Assembly (NCBI GenBank): GCA_036262835.1
Contig: DATAID010000021.1
Location: 1 to 64,000 of the forward strand
Direction: 5' to 3'
Source of the DNA: RBG-16-66-20 sp036262835
GTDB lineage: Bacteria > Pseudomonadota > Gammaproteobacteria > Burkholderiales > SG8-39
Length of the DNA: 64,000 nucleotides
Shown here: in pieces, positions 16,938 through 23,082 of the stretch
Layout: each line of letters begins with the position of its first letter
Position numbering within the stretch: the stretch's first letter is position 1
The notes under the pieces: generated by a model
Database searches by the model: none
Told to the model about the DNA's origin: nothing
The model's input: only the letters and a program-made list of their open reading frames with translations
Made by a program: the position numbers and the translations under genes

Positions 16938-17813
16938 CTAAAAACCATACTGGATGCCCTCCGGGCGGAAAGTCGCCCGCGCCCGGCGCGCGGAATGGCA
17001 TTGCATGTTGACCGCCACCGGGTTCATGGTGATGTGCGTGGCCGCGGTCTCGACGTGCACCGCGAAGGAGGTCGAGTCGCCGCCCAGGCCCTGCGGCCCG
17101 ACGCCGAGCATGTTGACCGCGCGGCTGAGCGACGCCTCGAGCTTCGCGCCTTCGGGATCCTCGCAGCGGCTGCCGAGCGCGCGCGTCGCCGCGACCTTGG
17201 CCATGTGGATGCAGAGGTCCGCCGTGCCGCCCACGCCGACGCCGACGATGGTCGGCGGGCAGGTCTTGCCGCCCGCCTCGAGCACGCAATCGACCACGAA
17301 GGTCTTGATCGCGTCCACGCCCTCGGCCGGGATCGCCATCTTGAGCCAGGAGTTGTTCTCCGAGCCCGAGCCCTTCGGCACCATCTCGATTTCTAGCGTG
17401 TCCCTGTCCTCGGAAAAATCGAAATTGATCACCGGCACGCCGAGGCCGGTCGAGTCCTGGCCGTTCACGCGCGTCACCGGGTGCACGATCGAGGAGCGGA
17501 ACGAGTACTCGCGCGTCGAGCGCGCGCAGCCGCGGCGGATCGCCGCCTTCAGGCCGGCGCCGTCCACCTCGACGCCCCGGCCGATGGTGACGTTGTAGAT
17601 CGGGATGCCGGTGTCCTGGCAAAGCAGGCTCGCGTTGTCTTCGGCCACCTTGATGTTGCGCACCATGGTGCCGAGCATGCGCTTCGCGCCCGCGTCCGAC
17701 TCGGTCTTCGCGAGCGAGTCGAGGCCCTGCTTGATGTCGGGCGGCAGGAGCTTGAGCGCTCTTATGTAGAGCTCCTTGGCCGCCTCCTCGACTTGTGCGA
17801 GATCGACTCTCAC
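16938..17813 (-). CDS. class I fumarase / L-tartrate dehydratase alpha subunit
   Basis: Catalytic Fe-S subunit of the same hydro-lyase, which adds or removes water across a C4 dicarboxylate. It has 291 residues. Three cysteines at family positions should bind the [4Fe-4S] cluster: Cys65 (LLCQDTGIPIY), Cys185 (GGKTCPPTIVGVG) and Cys272 (VNMQCHSARRA). Other conserved stretches are SSIVHPVTR and GLGGDSTSFAVHVE. It starts 4 bases after the stop of the Sdh-TctC fusion gene, so it is within the operon. Most Burkholderiales carry single-chain fumarases, so this split version is probably accessory. Confidence 0.93.
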   Translation of the reverse strand: MRVDLAQVEEAAKELYIRALKLLPPDIKQGLDSLAKTESDAGAKRMLGTMVRNIKVAEDNASLLCQDTGIPIYNVTIGRGVEVDGAGLKAAIRRGCARSTREYSFRSSIVHPVTRVNGQDSTGLGVPVINFDFSEDRDTLEIEMVPKGSGSENNSWLKMAIPAEGVDAIKTFVVDCVLEAGGKTCPPTIVGVGVGGTADLCIHMAKVAATRALGSRCEDPEGAKLEASLSRAVNMLGVGPQGLGGDSTSFAVHVETAATHITMNPVAVNMQCHSARRARATFRPEGIQYGF

Positions 17814-17817
17814 CTGC

Positions 17818-19038
17818 CTACTTCACGTGGATGTTGCGCGCCTTGACGACGTTCTTCCAGATCTCGCTCTCCTCCTTCATGGCGCGCGCCATTTCCTCGG
17901 GAGAGTTGCCGACCGGCGCGAGGCCCTGGGCGAAGAATTTCTCCTTCATCACCGGGTCCTGCAGCGCTTTTTTGGTGTCGAGATACACCTTCTGGATGAT
18001 CTCCTTCGGCGTGCCGCGCGGCGCGACGATGCCGAACCAGCCGGCGTTCTCGAAGCCGGGCACGAAATTGGCGATCGGCGGCACGCCGGGAAGCTGCGGC
18101 GCCTCGGTCTTGCTCGTCACCCCGAGCGCGCGCAGGCGCCCGCCCTTGATGTGGCCGATCGAGGCCGACAGGTTGCCGACGAAGAAGTGCGTCTCCCCGC
18201 CCACCAGCGCCGCGAGGCCCGGCCCTTCGCCCTTGTAAGGGACGGCGATGGCATCGAGCTTCGCCTGGTAGACGAAGTTTTCTCCCGCCAGATGGGTTTG
18301 CGAGCCGATGCCCGCGTGGCCGAAATAGAGCTTGCCCGGGTTGGCGCGCCCCGATTCGATCAGGTCCTTCATGGACTTGTAAGGCGAGTTGGCGGGCACG
18401 GTGAGCACCTGCGGACCTGAGACGACGTTGGTCACCGGCACGAAGTCGCGCTCCGGGTCGTAGCCGAGCTTGGCATAGATGTACTGGTTCGCCGTCACCA
18501 CCGAGCCGGAGGGGAAAAAGAGCGTGTAGCCGTCCGGCGTGGCATGCGCGGCTTCGGTCGCCCCGACGCCGCCGCCGGCGCCGCCGCGGTTCTCGATCAC
18601 CACCGTCTGGCCCCAGATTTCCTGCAGCTTCTGCCCGATCAGCCGCGCCGAGATGTCGGTGCCGCCGCCGGGCGGGAACGGCACGATGAACTTGACCGGC
18701 TTCTGCGGCCAGCTCTGCGCATGCGCCGTGGATGAAAGAACAAAAAGAAGACCTATGGCAAGCGCTGCCGCCGTAGCAACGGCCGCGAGCGTCTTCTGCC
18801 AGTCACGCCAGGGAAGAAATTCGATCATGAGTATCCTCACCCCTCCAGTGAGATGCGCCGCGAGCAGCAGCACGATGGCCCATTCGCTGGCCTTGACGAG
18901 CGGCTGTTCGCTCCAACGTAGGAAAGATTCTAGCTTCGCTTCGCCCTCCAGCGCCTGCCCGAGCGCCCAGAAATGTACCGGCAGGAAGAGCGCAAGGGCG
19001 ATGCCTGAGAGGCGGTGGATCAGGGCAAAGTTCCTCAC
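17818..19038 (-). CDS. fusion of an Sdh membrane-anchor subunit to a TctC/Bug solute receptor
   Basis: One uninterrupted 406-codon frame encodes two proteins normally made separately. Residues 1-100 are a cytochrome-b-type anchor of succinate dehydrogenase: HRLSG at 8-12 (quinone/heme region), His22, then HLTGGVRILMIEF with His62, and three hydrophobic helices. Residues 109-406 are a complete TTT receptor (WPQKPVKFIVPFPPGGGTD ... ARNIHVK). The third helix (about 83-103) ends STAHA|Q, a textbook signal-peptidase site at 107/108, so it may also be the receptor's signal peptide. The GTG start at 19038 overlaps the stop of the preceding anchor gene (GTGA). An in-frame ATG at 18828 with AGGA five bases upstream could make the receptor alone. 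No TctA or TctB gene is adjacent. Confidence 0.85.
   Translation of the reverse strand: MRNFALIHRLSGIALALFLPVHFWALGQALEGEAKLESFLRWSEQPLVKASEWAIVLLLAAHLTGGVRILMIEFLPWRDWQKTLAAVATAAALAIGLLFVLSSTAHAQSWPQKPVKFIVPFPPGGGTDISARLIGQKLQEIWGQTVVIENRGGAGGGVGATEAAHATPDGYTLFFPSGSVVTANQYIYAKLGYDPERDFVPVTNVVSGPQVLTVPANSPYKSMKDLIESGRANPGKLYFGHAGIGSQTHLAGENFVYQAKLDAIAVPYKGEGPGLAALVGGETHFFVGNLSASIGHIKGGRLRALGVTSKTEAPQLPGVPPIANFVPGFENAGWFGIVAPRGTPKEIIQKVYLDTKKALQDPVMKEKFFAQGLAPVGNSPEEMARAMKEESEIWKNVVKARNIHVK
18826..18838 (-). promoter_or_regulatory. possible internal ribosome-binding site and ATG for a stand-alone TctC
   Basis: Minus-strand GAGGA, 5 bases, then ATG, in frame inside the fusion gene. Initiation here would give a 336-residue receptor precursor with an N-region containing Arg and Lys, a hydrophobic core and AHA|Q cleavage. 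The encoded residues are also part of the conserved anchor sequence, so the site may be fortuitous. Confidence 0.4.
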
Positions 19039-19373
19039 AGGAACACCGCCATCACCGCCCGCATCCCCCCGTACGCCAGGAAAACCCCGAAAAGCAGCAG
19101 GACAAGCTCCCGGCTCGGGCCGCGCCAGCCGAGCCACTCCGAGAGCACCGCGCGCAGGCCGATGGGCACGTGCAGCGTCACGGCGAAGACGAAGATCGAA
19201 TAGAACGCGAACCAGGCGACGTTGCCGCGCGTCCGCCCGAGGATTTCAGCCGCTGAAAGCCCGCCCTGCACCGCGTAGATGAGCGTGGCCAGGTGCACCA
19301 GCACGCAAAGCCCGAGCACCGTTGCGCTTGCGCGCTGCATGACCCAGAGGACGGTCTGGACCTTCGCGTTCAT
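19035..19373 (-). CDS. succinate dehydrogenase/fumarate reductase membrane anchor subunit
   Basis: Small integral-membrane subunit anchoring the flavoprotein/iron-sulfur dimer and probably binding heme b and quinone. It has 112 residues from the ATG at 19373 (MNAKVQTVLWVMQR), with three hydrophobic helices. Candidate heme ligands are the histidines in VLVHLATLIY and VTLHVPIGLRAVL. Its ATG overlaps the sdhB-like stop (ATGA) and its stop overlaps the GTG of the fusion gene (GTGA), so all three anchor and Fe-S genes are translationally coupled. An upstream in-frame start at 19475 would intrude into sdhB and is rejected. Confidence 0.85.
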   Translation of the reverse strand: MNAKVQTVLWVMQRASATVLGLCVLVHLATLIYAVQGGLSAAEILGRTRGNVAWFAFYSIFVFAVTLHVPIGLRAVLSEWLGWRGPSRELVLLLFGVFLAYGGMRAVMAVFL

Positions 19374-20077
19374 TTCGAAAACGCGAAAAACGTTTCCCTC
19401 TTCAGGCCCGCGATGGCCGCGGTGGGCGAGAGGTGCTTTGGGCAGCGCTCGGTGCAGCTCATGTGGGTGTGGCAAGAATGGCAGCCCGCATCGCCCGCGA
19501 CCGCCTGCAGCCGGCCCTCGCGCGCCGTGTCGCGCTCATCGTTGACGAGGGTCCAGGCGCGGTTCAGCGCCGCCGGCCCCAGATAGTCGGGATTCCACTT
19601 GACCACGTCGCAGGCGCTGTAGCACACCGCGCAGCCGATGCACTCGATGCCGGCATCGGCCTGCTTTCGCTTCGGGCTTGCGGGGCTGACGACTGAAAAC
19701 TCGTCCTTGCGGGTGAGCTTGCCCTGGAACTGCCCCTTCGCCCGCGCCCACTTGTCGAAGAACTCGCGCATGTCGGTGACGAGGTCGCGGATCACCGGCA
19801 GGTTGCGGAGCGGCGCAATCTCGAGCGCATCGTTCCTGGCGACGTTATCGACGTGCGTGCGGCAGGTCCACCGCGGCGCCCCGTTCACCGTCATTGCGCA
19901 CGAGCCGCACATGCCGACGCGGCAGGCGAAGCGGTACGCCAGCGTCGGATCCAGCGAGCGCTGGATGTAGGTCACCACATCGAGCACCGTCTGGCTGGCG
20001 TGGCGCGGCACTTCGAACGCCTGGAAGCCGCCTTGCGCCGCGCCGCGCCAGACGCGCACACGCAGTGTCGCGCTCAC
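19370..20077 (-). CDS. succinate dehydrogenase/fumarate reductase iron-sulfur subunit
   Basis: Electron-transfer subunit linking the flavoprotein to the membrane quinone site. It has 235 residues from a GTG at 20077 that overlaps the previous stop codon. The [2Fe-2S] ligands are Cys52, Cys57, Cys60 and Cys72 (CRVGMCGSC ... WTCRTHV). The next set is Cys146, Cys149, Cys152 and Cys156 (CIGCAVCYSACDVV), and the third is Cys199, Cys202, Cys208 and Cys212 (CHSCHTHMSCTERCP). The residue after Cys156 is Asp where classical SdhB has Pro. This indicates a divergent SDH/FRD branch, matching the unusual flavoprotein at 11571. Confidence 0.93.
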   Translation of the reverse strand: MSATLRVRVWRGAAQGGFQAFEVPRHASQTVLDVVTYIQRSLDPTLAYRFACRVGMCGSCAMTVNGAPRWTCRTHVDNVARNDALEIAPLRNLPVIRDLVTDMREFFDKWARAKGQFQGKLTRKDEFSVVSPASPKRKQADAGIECIGCAVCYSACDVVKWNPDYLGPAALNRAWTLVNDERDTAREGRLQAVAGDAGCHSCHTHMSCTERCPKHLSPTAAIAGLKRETFFAFSK

Positions 20078-20793
20078 ACGTACCTCAGCAGGATCTGCGC
20101 CGTCTCGGCGGGCGCGCTCACCATCGCGTCGTGCCCGGTCTTGAGCTCGACGAAGCTCCAGCCGGGCTTGCCGCGGTAGCGCTCCTTGACGGCGGCAAGG
20201 CCCGCGTAGGCGGGCGCCGTGCAATCGACGTAGACCTTGGGCAAGCCGTTGCCGAGCGGCCCGCGCCAGCTCATTTTCTGGTCGTAGGCCGCGAACGGCT
20301 GCGGCGTCATGCGCCGCTGCACCCAATCGAGATCGTCGGGGTCGGTGAGGCCGAAGACGCCGGCATCGGGGACGGGAATCGAGAGCCCGTCGCTCGACTC
20401 CTTGGCCGCCTTGCGCCGCGCGAGCGCGACCTCCGGCGGGGAGATGCTCGACCACGTGGCGCCGTCCTCGACGATCGCCGCGTCCAGGTAGACGAGCTGC
20501 CACAGGCGCGATTTCTCGCGCGCCGCCACCCCGGTGATCACGATTCCGCCGTAGCTGTGGCCGACCAGCACGACATCCTCCAGCTCCTCCGCGACGAGCA
20601 GCCCCACGACATCGGCGATGTGCGTGTCCAGGTTCACTTCCCGCGTGAGCAGGTGAGCCCGCTCGCCCAGGCCGGTCAGCGTCGGGGAGAACACGCGATG
20701 CCCCTCGCTCTTGAGCCGGTCGGCCACGCGGCGCCAGCACCAGCCGCCATGCCACGCACCATGCACCAGGACGTAGGTGCGGGGCTGGCCCAC
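20074..20793 (-). CDS. alpha/beta hydrolase of the plant-esterase-like (MES/salicylate esterase) group
   Basis: Serine hydrolase of 239 residues starting at a GTG (20793) that overlaps the upstream stop (TAGTG). The N-terminal YVLVHGAWHGGWCWRRVAD resembles the methylesterase/hydroxynitrile-lyase-like group. The nucleophile elbow is VGHSYGGIV, and the C-terminal KTGHDAMVSAPAE supplies the histidine. Substrate is unknown. Its place between the SuyB-like lyase and sdhB suggests it opens an ester or lactone of the operon's substrate. An alternative ATG-like start further upstream would overlap the lyase gene and is not needed. Confidence 0.85.
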   Translation of the reverse strand: MGQPRTYVLVHGAWHGGWCWRRVADRLKSEGHRVFSPTLTGLGERAHLLTREVNLDTHIADVVGLLVAEELEDVVLVGHSYGGIVITGVAAREKSRLWQLVYLDAAIVEDGATWSSISPPEVALARRKAAKESSDGLSIPVPDAGVFGLTDPDDLDWVQRRMTPQPFAAYDQKMSWRGPLGNGLPKVYVDCTAPAYAGLAAVKERYRGKPGWSFVELKTGHDAMVSAPAETAQILLRYV

Positions 20794-21962
20794 TACGCCG
20801 ACTCGTAGAGTCTCGTCAGGACGAACTCCCGATGGCCGAGCGCCTCGGCGGCGGTGAGCCGGCCGTTGGCGGTGCGGAACATGCACTCGAGCAGCTTGTC
20901 GCCCGCCTGGTCCGGGGTCATTTCCTTGCGCAGCAGCCCGGAGACGTCAACATCGACGTGCTCGCTCATGGTGCGCACGGTGCGCGGATTGGCGCAGAGC
21001 TTGATGACGGGCAGCACCGGGTTGCCGATCACATTGCCCTGGCCGGTCGGGAAGAAATGCACCGTGTAGCCCGCCGCGGCGCATAACGTCACCATCTCGG
21101 CCGCGGCCGACGAGGAATCGATGAACCACAGGCCGGGCCCCGTCGGGCGCTCGTGCTTGTCCAGCACGCCGTCGACCTTGCACTGGCGTCCGATCTTCTG
21201 GATGTTGCCGAGCGCCTTTTCCTCGATGGTCGTCAGGCCGCCCTCGATGTTGCCCTTGGTCGGCTGCGATTCCGACAGGTCGCTCGTCTTGTGCTTGTCG
21301 ACGATCGCCTGGTAGCGGTCGAACATGAACTGGAATTTCTTCCTTACCTCGTCGTTGGCGCAGCGCGCGGCGACGAGATGCTCCCCGCCGGTCAGCTCGG
21401 TGGTCTCGCCGAAGGCGAGCGTCACCTGGTGCGGATAGAGCTTGTCGAACGCGTTGCCCACGGTGGGATTGGAGCCGCAGCCGGAGGTCGTGTCCGACTC
21501 GCCGCACTTGGTCGAGACCCAGAGGTCCTTGAGCGGCCGCTCCTCGCGGCGCAGCTCGGAGGCCCACTGCACGAACTCCTTCGCCTTCTTGGAAGCGCGC
21601 ATGATCGTGTCGTGATCGCCGTGCTGCTCGATGCCGAAATAGGCGACGGGCTTGCCGGTCGCAGCGATGCCGTCGGCCACCTTTTTCGCCCAGCCGTCCT
21701 CGATGCAGATCACGATCACGGCCGCCACGTTCGGATTCGCCCCGGTGCCGATCAGGGTGGCGAAGTGCAGGTCCAGGTCCGCGCCGAACTGCAGCCTCCC
21801 ATAGGGATGGGGAATCGCCAGCGTGCCCTTGATGTTGTTCGCCACCGCCTCGGCGGCGTTGTTGGACAGGTCGTCGACCGGCAGGATCACCACGTGATTG
21901 CGCACGCCGACCCGGCCGTTCTCGCGCTTGTAGCCCCAGAAAGTCGAATTCTTCAGGTTCAT
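20793..21962 (-). CDS. UxaA/GarD/SuyB-family lyase, large subunit
   Basis: Metal-dependent lyase of the altronate/galactarate dehydratase superfamily, with the C-terminal catalytic domain encoded alone (389 residues). Conserved stretches include GYKRENGRVGVRNHVVILPV, KCGESDTTSGCGSNPTVGNA with likely metal-binding Cys, FGETTELTGGEH, SQPTKGNIEGGLTTIEEKAL, and FFPTGQGNVIGNPVLPVIKL. A separate small SAF subunit lies directly upstream. This split layout matches (R)-sulfolactate sulfo-lyase SuyAB; enterobacterial UxaA is a single chain. Start: the ATG at 21962 has GGGA 8 bases upstream, and the ATG at 21968 is also possible. The substrate cannot be read from sequence. Confidence 0.9.
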   Translation of the reverse strand: MNLKNSTFWGYKRENGRVGVRNHVVILPVDDLSNNAAEAVANNIKGTLAIPHPYGRLQFGADLDLHFATLIGTGANPNVAAVIVICIEDGWAKKVADGIAATGKPVAYFGIEQHGDHDTIMRASKKAKEFVQWASELRREERPLKDLWVSTKCGESDTTSGCGSNPTVGNAFDKLYPHQVTLAFGETTELTGGEHLVAARCANDEVRKKFQFMFDRYQAIVDKHKTSDLSESQPTKGNIEGGLTTIEEKALGNIQKIGRQCKVDGVLDKHERPTGPGLWFIDSSSAAAEMVTLCAAAGYTVHFFPTGQGNVIGNPVLPVIKLCANPRTVRTMSEHVDVDVSGLLRKEMTPDQAGDKLLECMFRTANGRLTAAEALGHREFVLTRLYESA

Positions 21963-21975
21963 GCTCATGTTCCCG

Positions 21976-22257
21976 TTACCAACGCTTGGTTTTGAGGTTC
22001 TGCACGTGCGTGTGCTCGCCACGCGCGATCGGCGCGACGATCTTGCCGATGTCGACTCCGTACTTGATCACGGTGTCGCCGGGCTTGTAGTCCTTGAGCG
22101 CGATCTTGTGGCCGATCGGGATGTCGCTCTTGGCGGTCATGCGGATCTCCTTGTCGTCCTCCATGATCCAGCCGACCAGCTCCTGGCCCTTTTTCACGCC
22201 TTCCACCACGACGACGCCGACGCCGTCGCCCTCCTCATGCACTACGAAATGAATCAT
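21976..22257 (-). CDS. UxaA/SuyA-family lyase, small SAF-domain subunit
   Basis: Small subunit of 93 residues consisting of a SAF domain, equivalent to the N-terminal domain of altronate dehydratase or to SuyA. The pattern HKIALKDYKPGDTVIKYGVDIG followed by IARGEHTHVQNLKTKRW is characteristic of this family (the C-terminal HVHNxKxxR signature). It is the first gene of the long operon, ends 13 bases before the large subunit, and its upstream region carries the candidate promoter and GntR operator. Confidence 0.92.
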   Translation of the reverse strand: MIHFVVHEEGDGVGVVVVEGVKKGQELVGWIMEDDKEIRMTAKSDIPIGHKIALKDYKPGDTVIKYGVDIGKIVAPIARGEHTHVQNLKTKRW

Positions 22258-22291
22258 TGCCGCCCCGCTCCCCGCAAAGAACAGGCGGGCA

Positions 22292-22320
22292 GTCTAGAAA
22301 GGCCCGGCTGTAGGAGTCAA
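22292..22320 (-). promoter_or_regulatory. candidate promoter of the SuyAB-like/SDH operon
   Basis: Minus-strand TTGACT (5 of 6) followed by 16-17 bases and TCTAGA/CTAGAC as a weak -10, about 35 bases upstream of the first ATG. The -35 lies inside the palindrome at 22315-22330, so a bound regulator would block the polymerase. Confidence 0.45.
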
Positions 22321-22330
22321 CTAGATGACT
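22315..22330. promoter_or_regulatory. 16-bp near-perfect palindrome, likely GntR operator
   Basis: AGTCAACTAGATGACT is an inverted repeat with 7 of 8 base pairs matched, centred on CTAG. It sits in the 102-base divergent region between the lyase operon and the GntR gene. A 6-bp palindrome, TCTAGA (22293-22298), lies 17 bases away over the presumed -10. Confidence 0.6.
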
Positions 22331-22359
22331 TCACGCGCGCCGGTGCTAGCATCGGCTGC

Positions 22360-23079
22360 GTGCCGCTGTACCGCGACATCAAGCGCGACCTTACCCAGCG
22401 CATCGCGGCCGCCGAATGGCTGCCCGGCGGGGGACTGCCGTCCGAGGCGAAGCTCGCCGCCCACTACGGGGTCGCCATCGGCACGCTGCGCAAGGCCATC
22501 GACGAGCTGGTGGCCGAGCGCATCGTGCAGCGCCGCCAGGGGAGCGGAACGTATGTCGGCACCCACCACAGCAACCGGCTGCTGTTCCATTTTTTTCACA
22601 TCGTGCCTCGCGTCGGCGGCAGGCGGGCGCCGACGACCCGCACGCTCGCTTTTCGCCGTGCGAAGGCCCTCGCGCACGAGGCGCGTCGCTTGCATATCCG
22701 GACCGGCGCACCGGTTTTCCGCGTGCGCAACCTCCTGTCGCTCGGGGGTCAGCCCGTCGTGCTGGACGAACTGGTTCTTCCGCAGCATCTTTTCCCGGAT
22801 TTGTCGGAGGGCGTCCTCACCGGCCGCGGAAACACGATCTATCATCTCTACCATGCGCGCTTCGGCGTGAACGTGCTGCGCACCACCGAGCGGTTGCGCG
22901 CGGTCCGCGCCGATGCCGTTTCCGCCAAGGCCCTTGGCGTCAAGGCAAGGTCACCGCTCCTGCACATAAGCCGGACCGCGCTCAGCTACGATGACGCGCC
23001 TGTCGAGCTGCGCGAGAGCCTCGTCAACACGACGAACCACGACTATTTTTCCGACCTGGGGAAACCGGAACCCACCTAG
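22360..23079 (+). CDS. GntR family (HutC/UTRA subfamily) transcriptional regulator
   Basis: Probable ligand-responsive repressor of the divergent operon and of itself. It has 239 residues from the GTG at 22360. The N-terminal winged helix is typical: YRDIKRDLTQRI, LPSEAKLAAHYGVAIGTLRK, IVQRRQGSGTYVG. The C-terminal part is a UTRA effector domain (PVFRVRNLLSLGGQPVVLDE, LLHISRTALSYDDAPVELRE). No ATG is available at the start of the conserved region, and the upstream ATG at 22325 is in another frame. phoD begins 3 bases after its stop, so the two may be co-transcribed. Confidence 0.93.
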   Translation: MPLYRDIKRDLTQRIAAAEWLPGGGLPSEAKLAAHYGVAIGTLRKAIDELVAERIVQRRQGSGTYVGTHHSNRLLFHFFHIVPRVGGRRAPTTRTLAFRRAKALAHEARRLHIRTGAPVFRVRNLLSLGGQPVVLDELVLPQHLFPDLSEGVLTGRGNTIYHLYHARFGVNVLRTTERLRAVRADAVSAKALGVKARSPLLHISRTALSYDDAPVELRESLVNTTNHDYFSDLGKPEPT

Positions 23080-23082
23080 CCC

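Noticed and set aside
17818..19038. Splitting the Sdh anchor and TctC into two ordinary genes
   Set aside because: There is no stop codon or frame change between them in the given sequence, so the fused frame is reported, with an internal start noted as an alternative.
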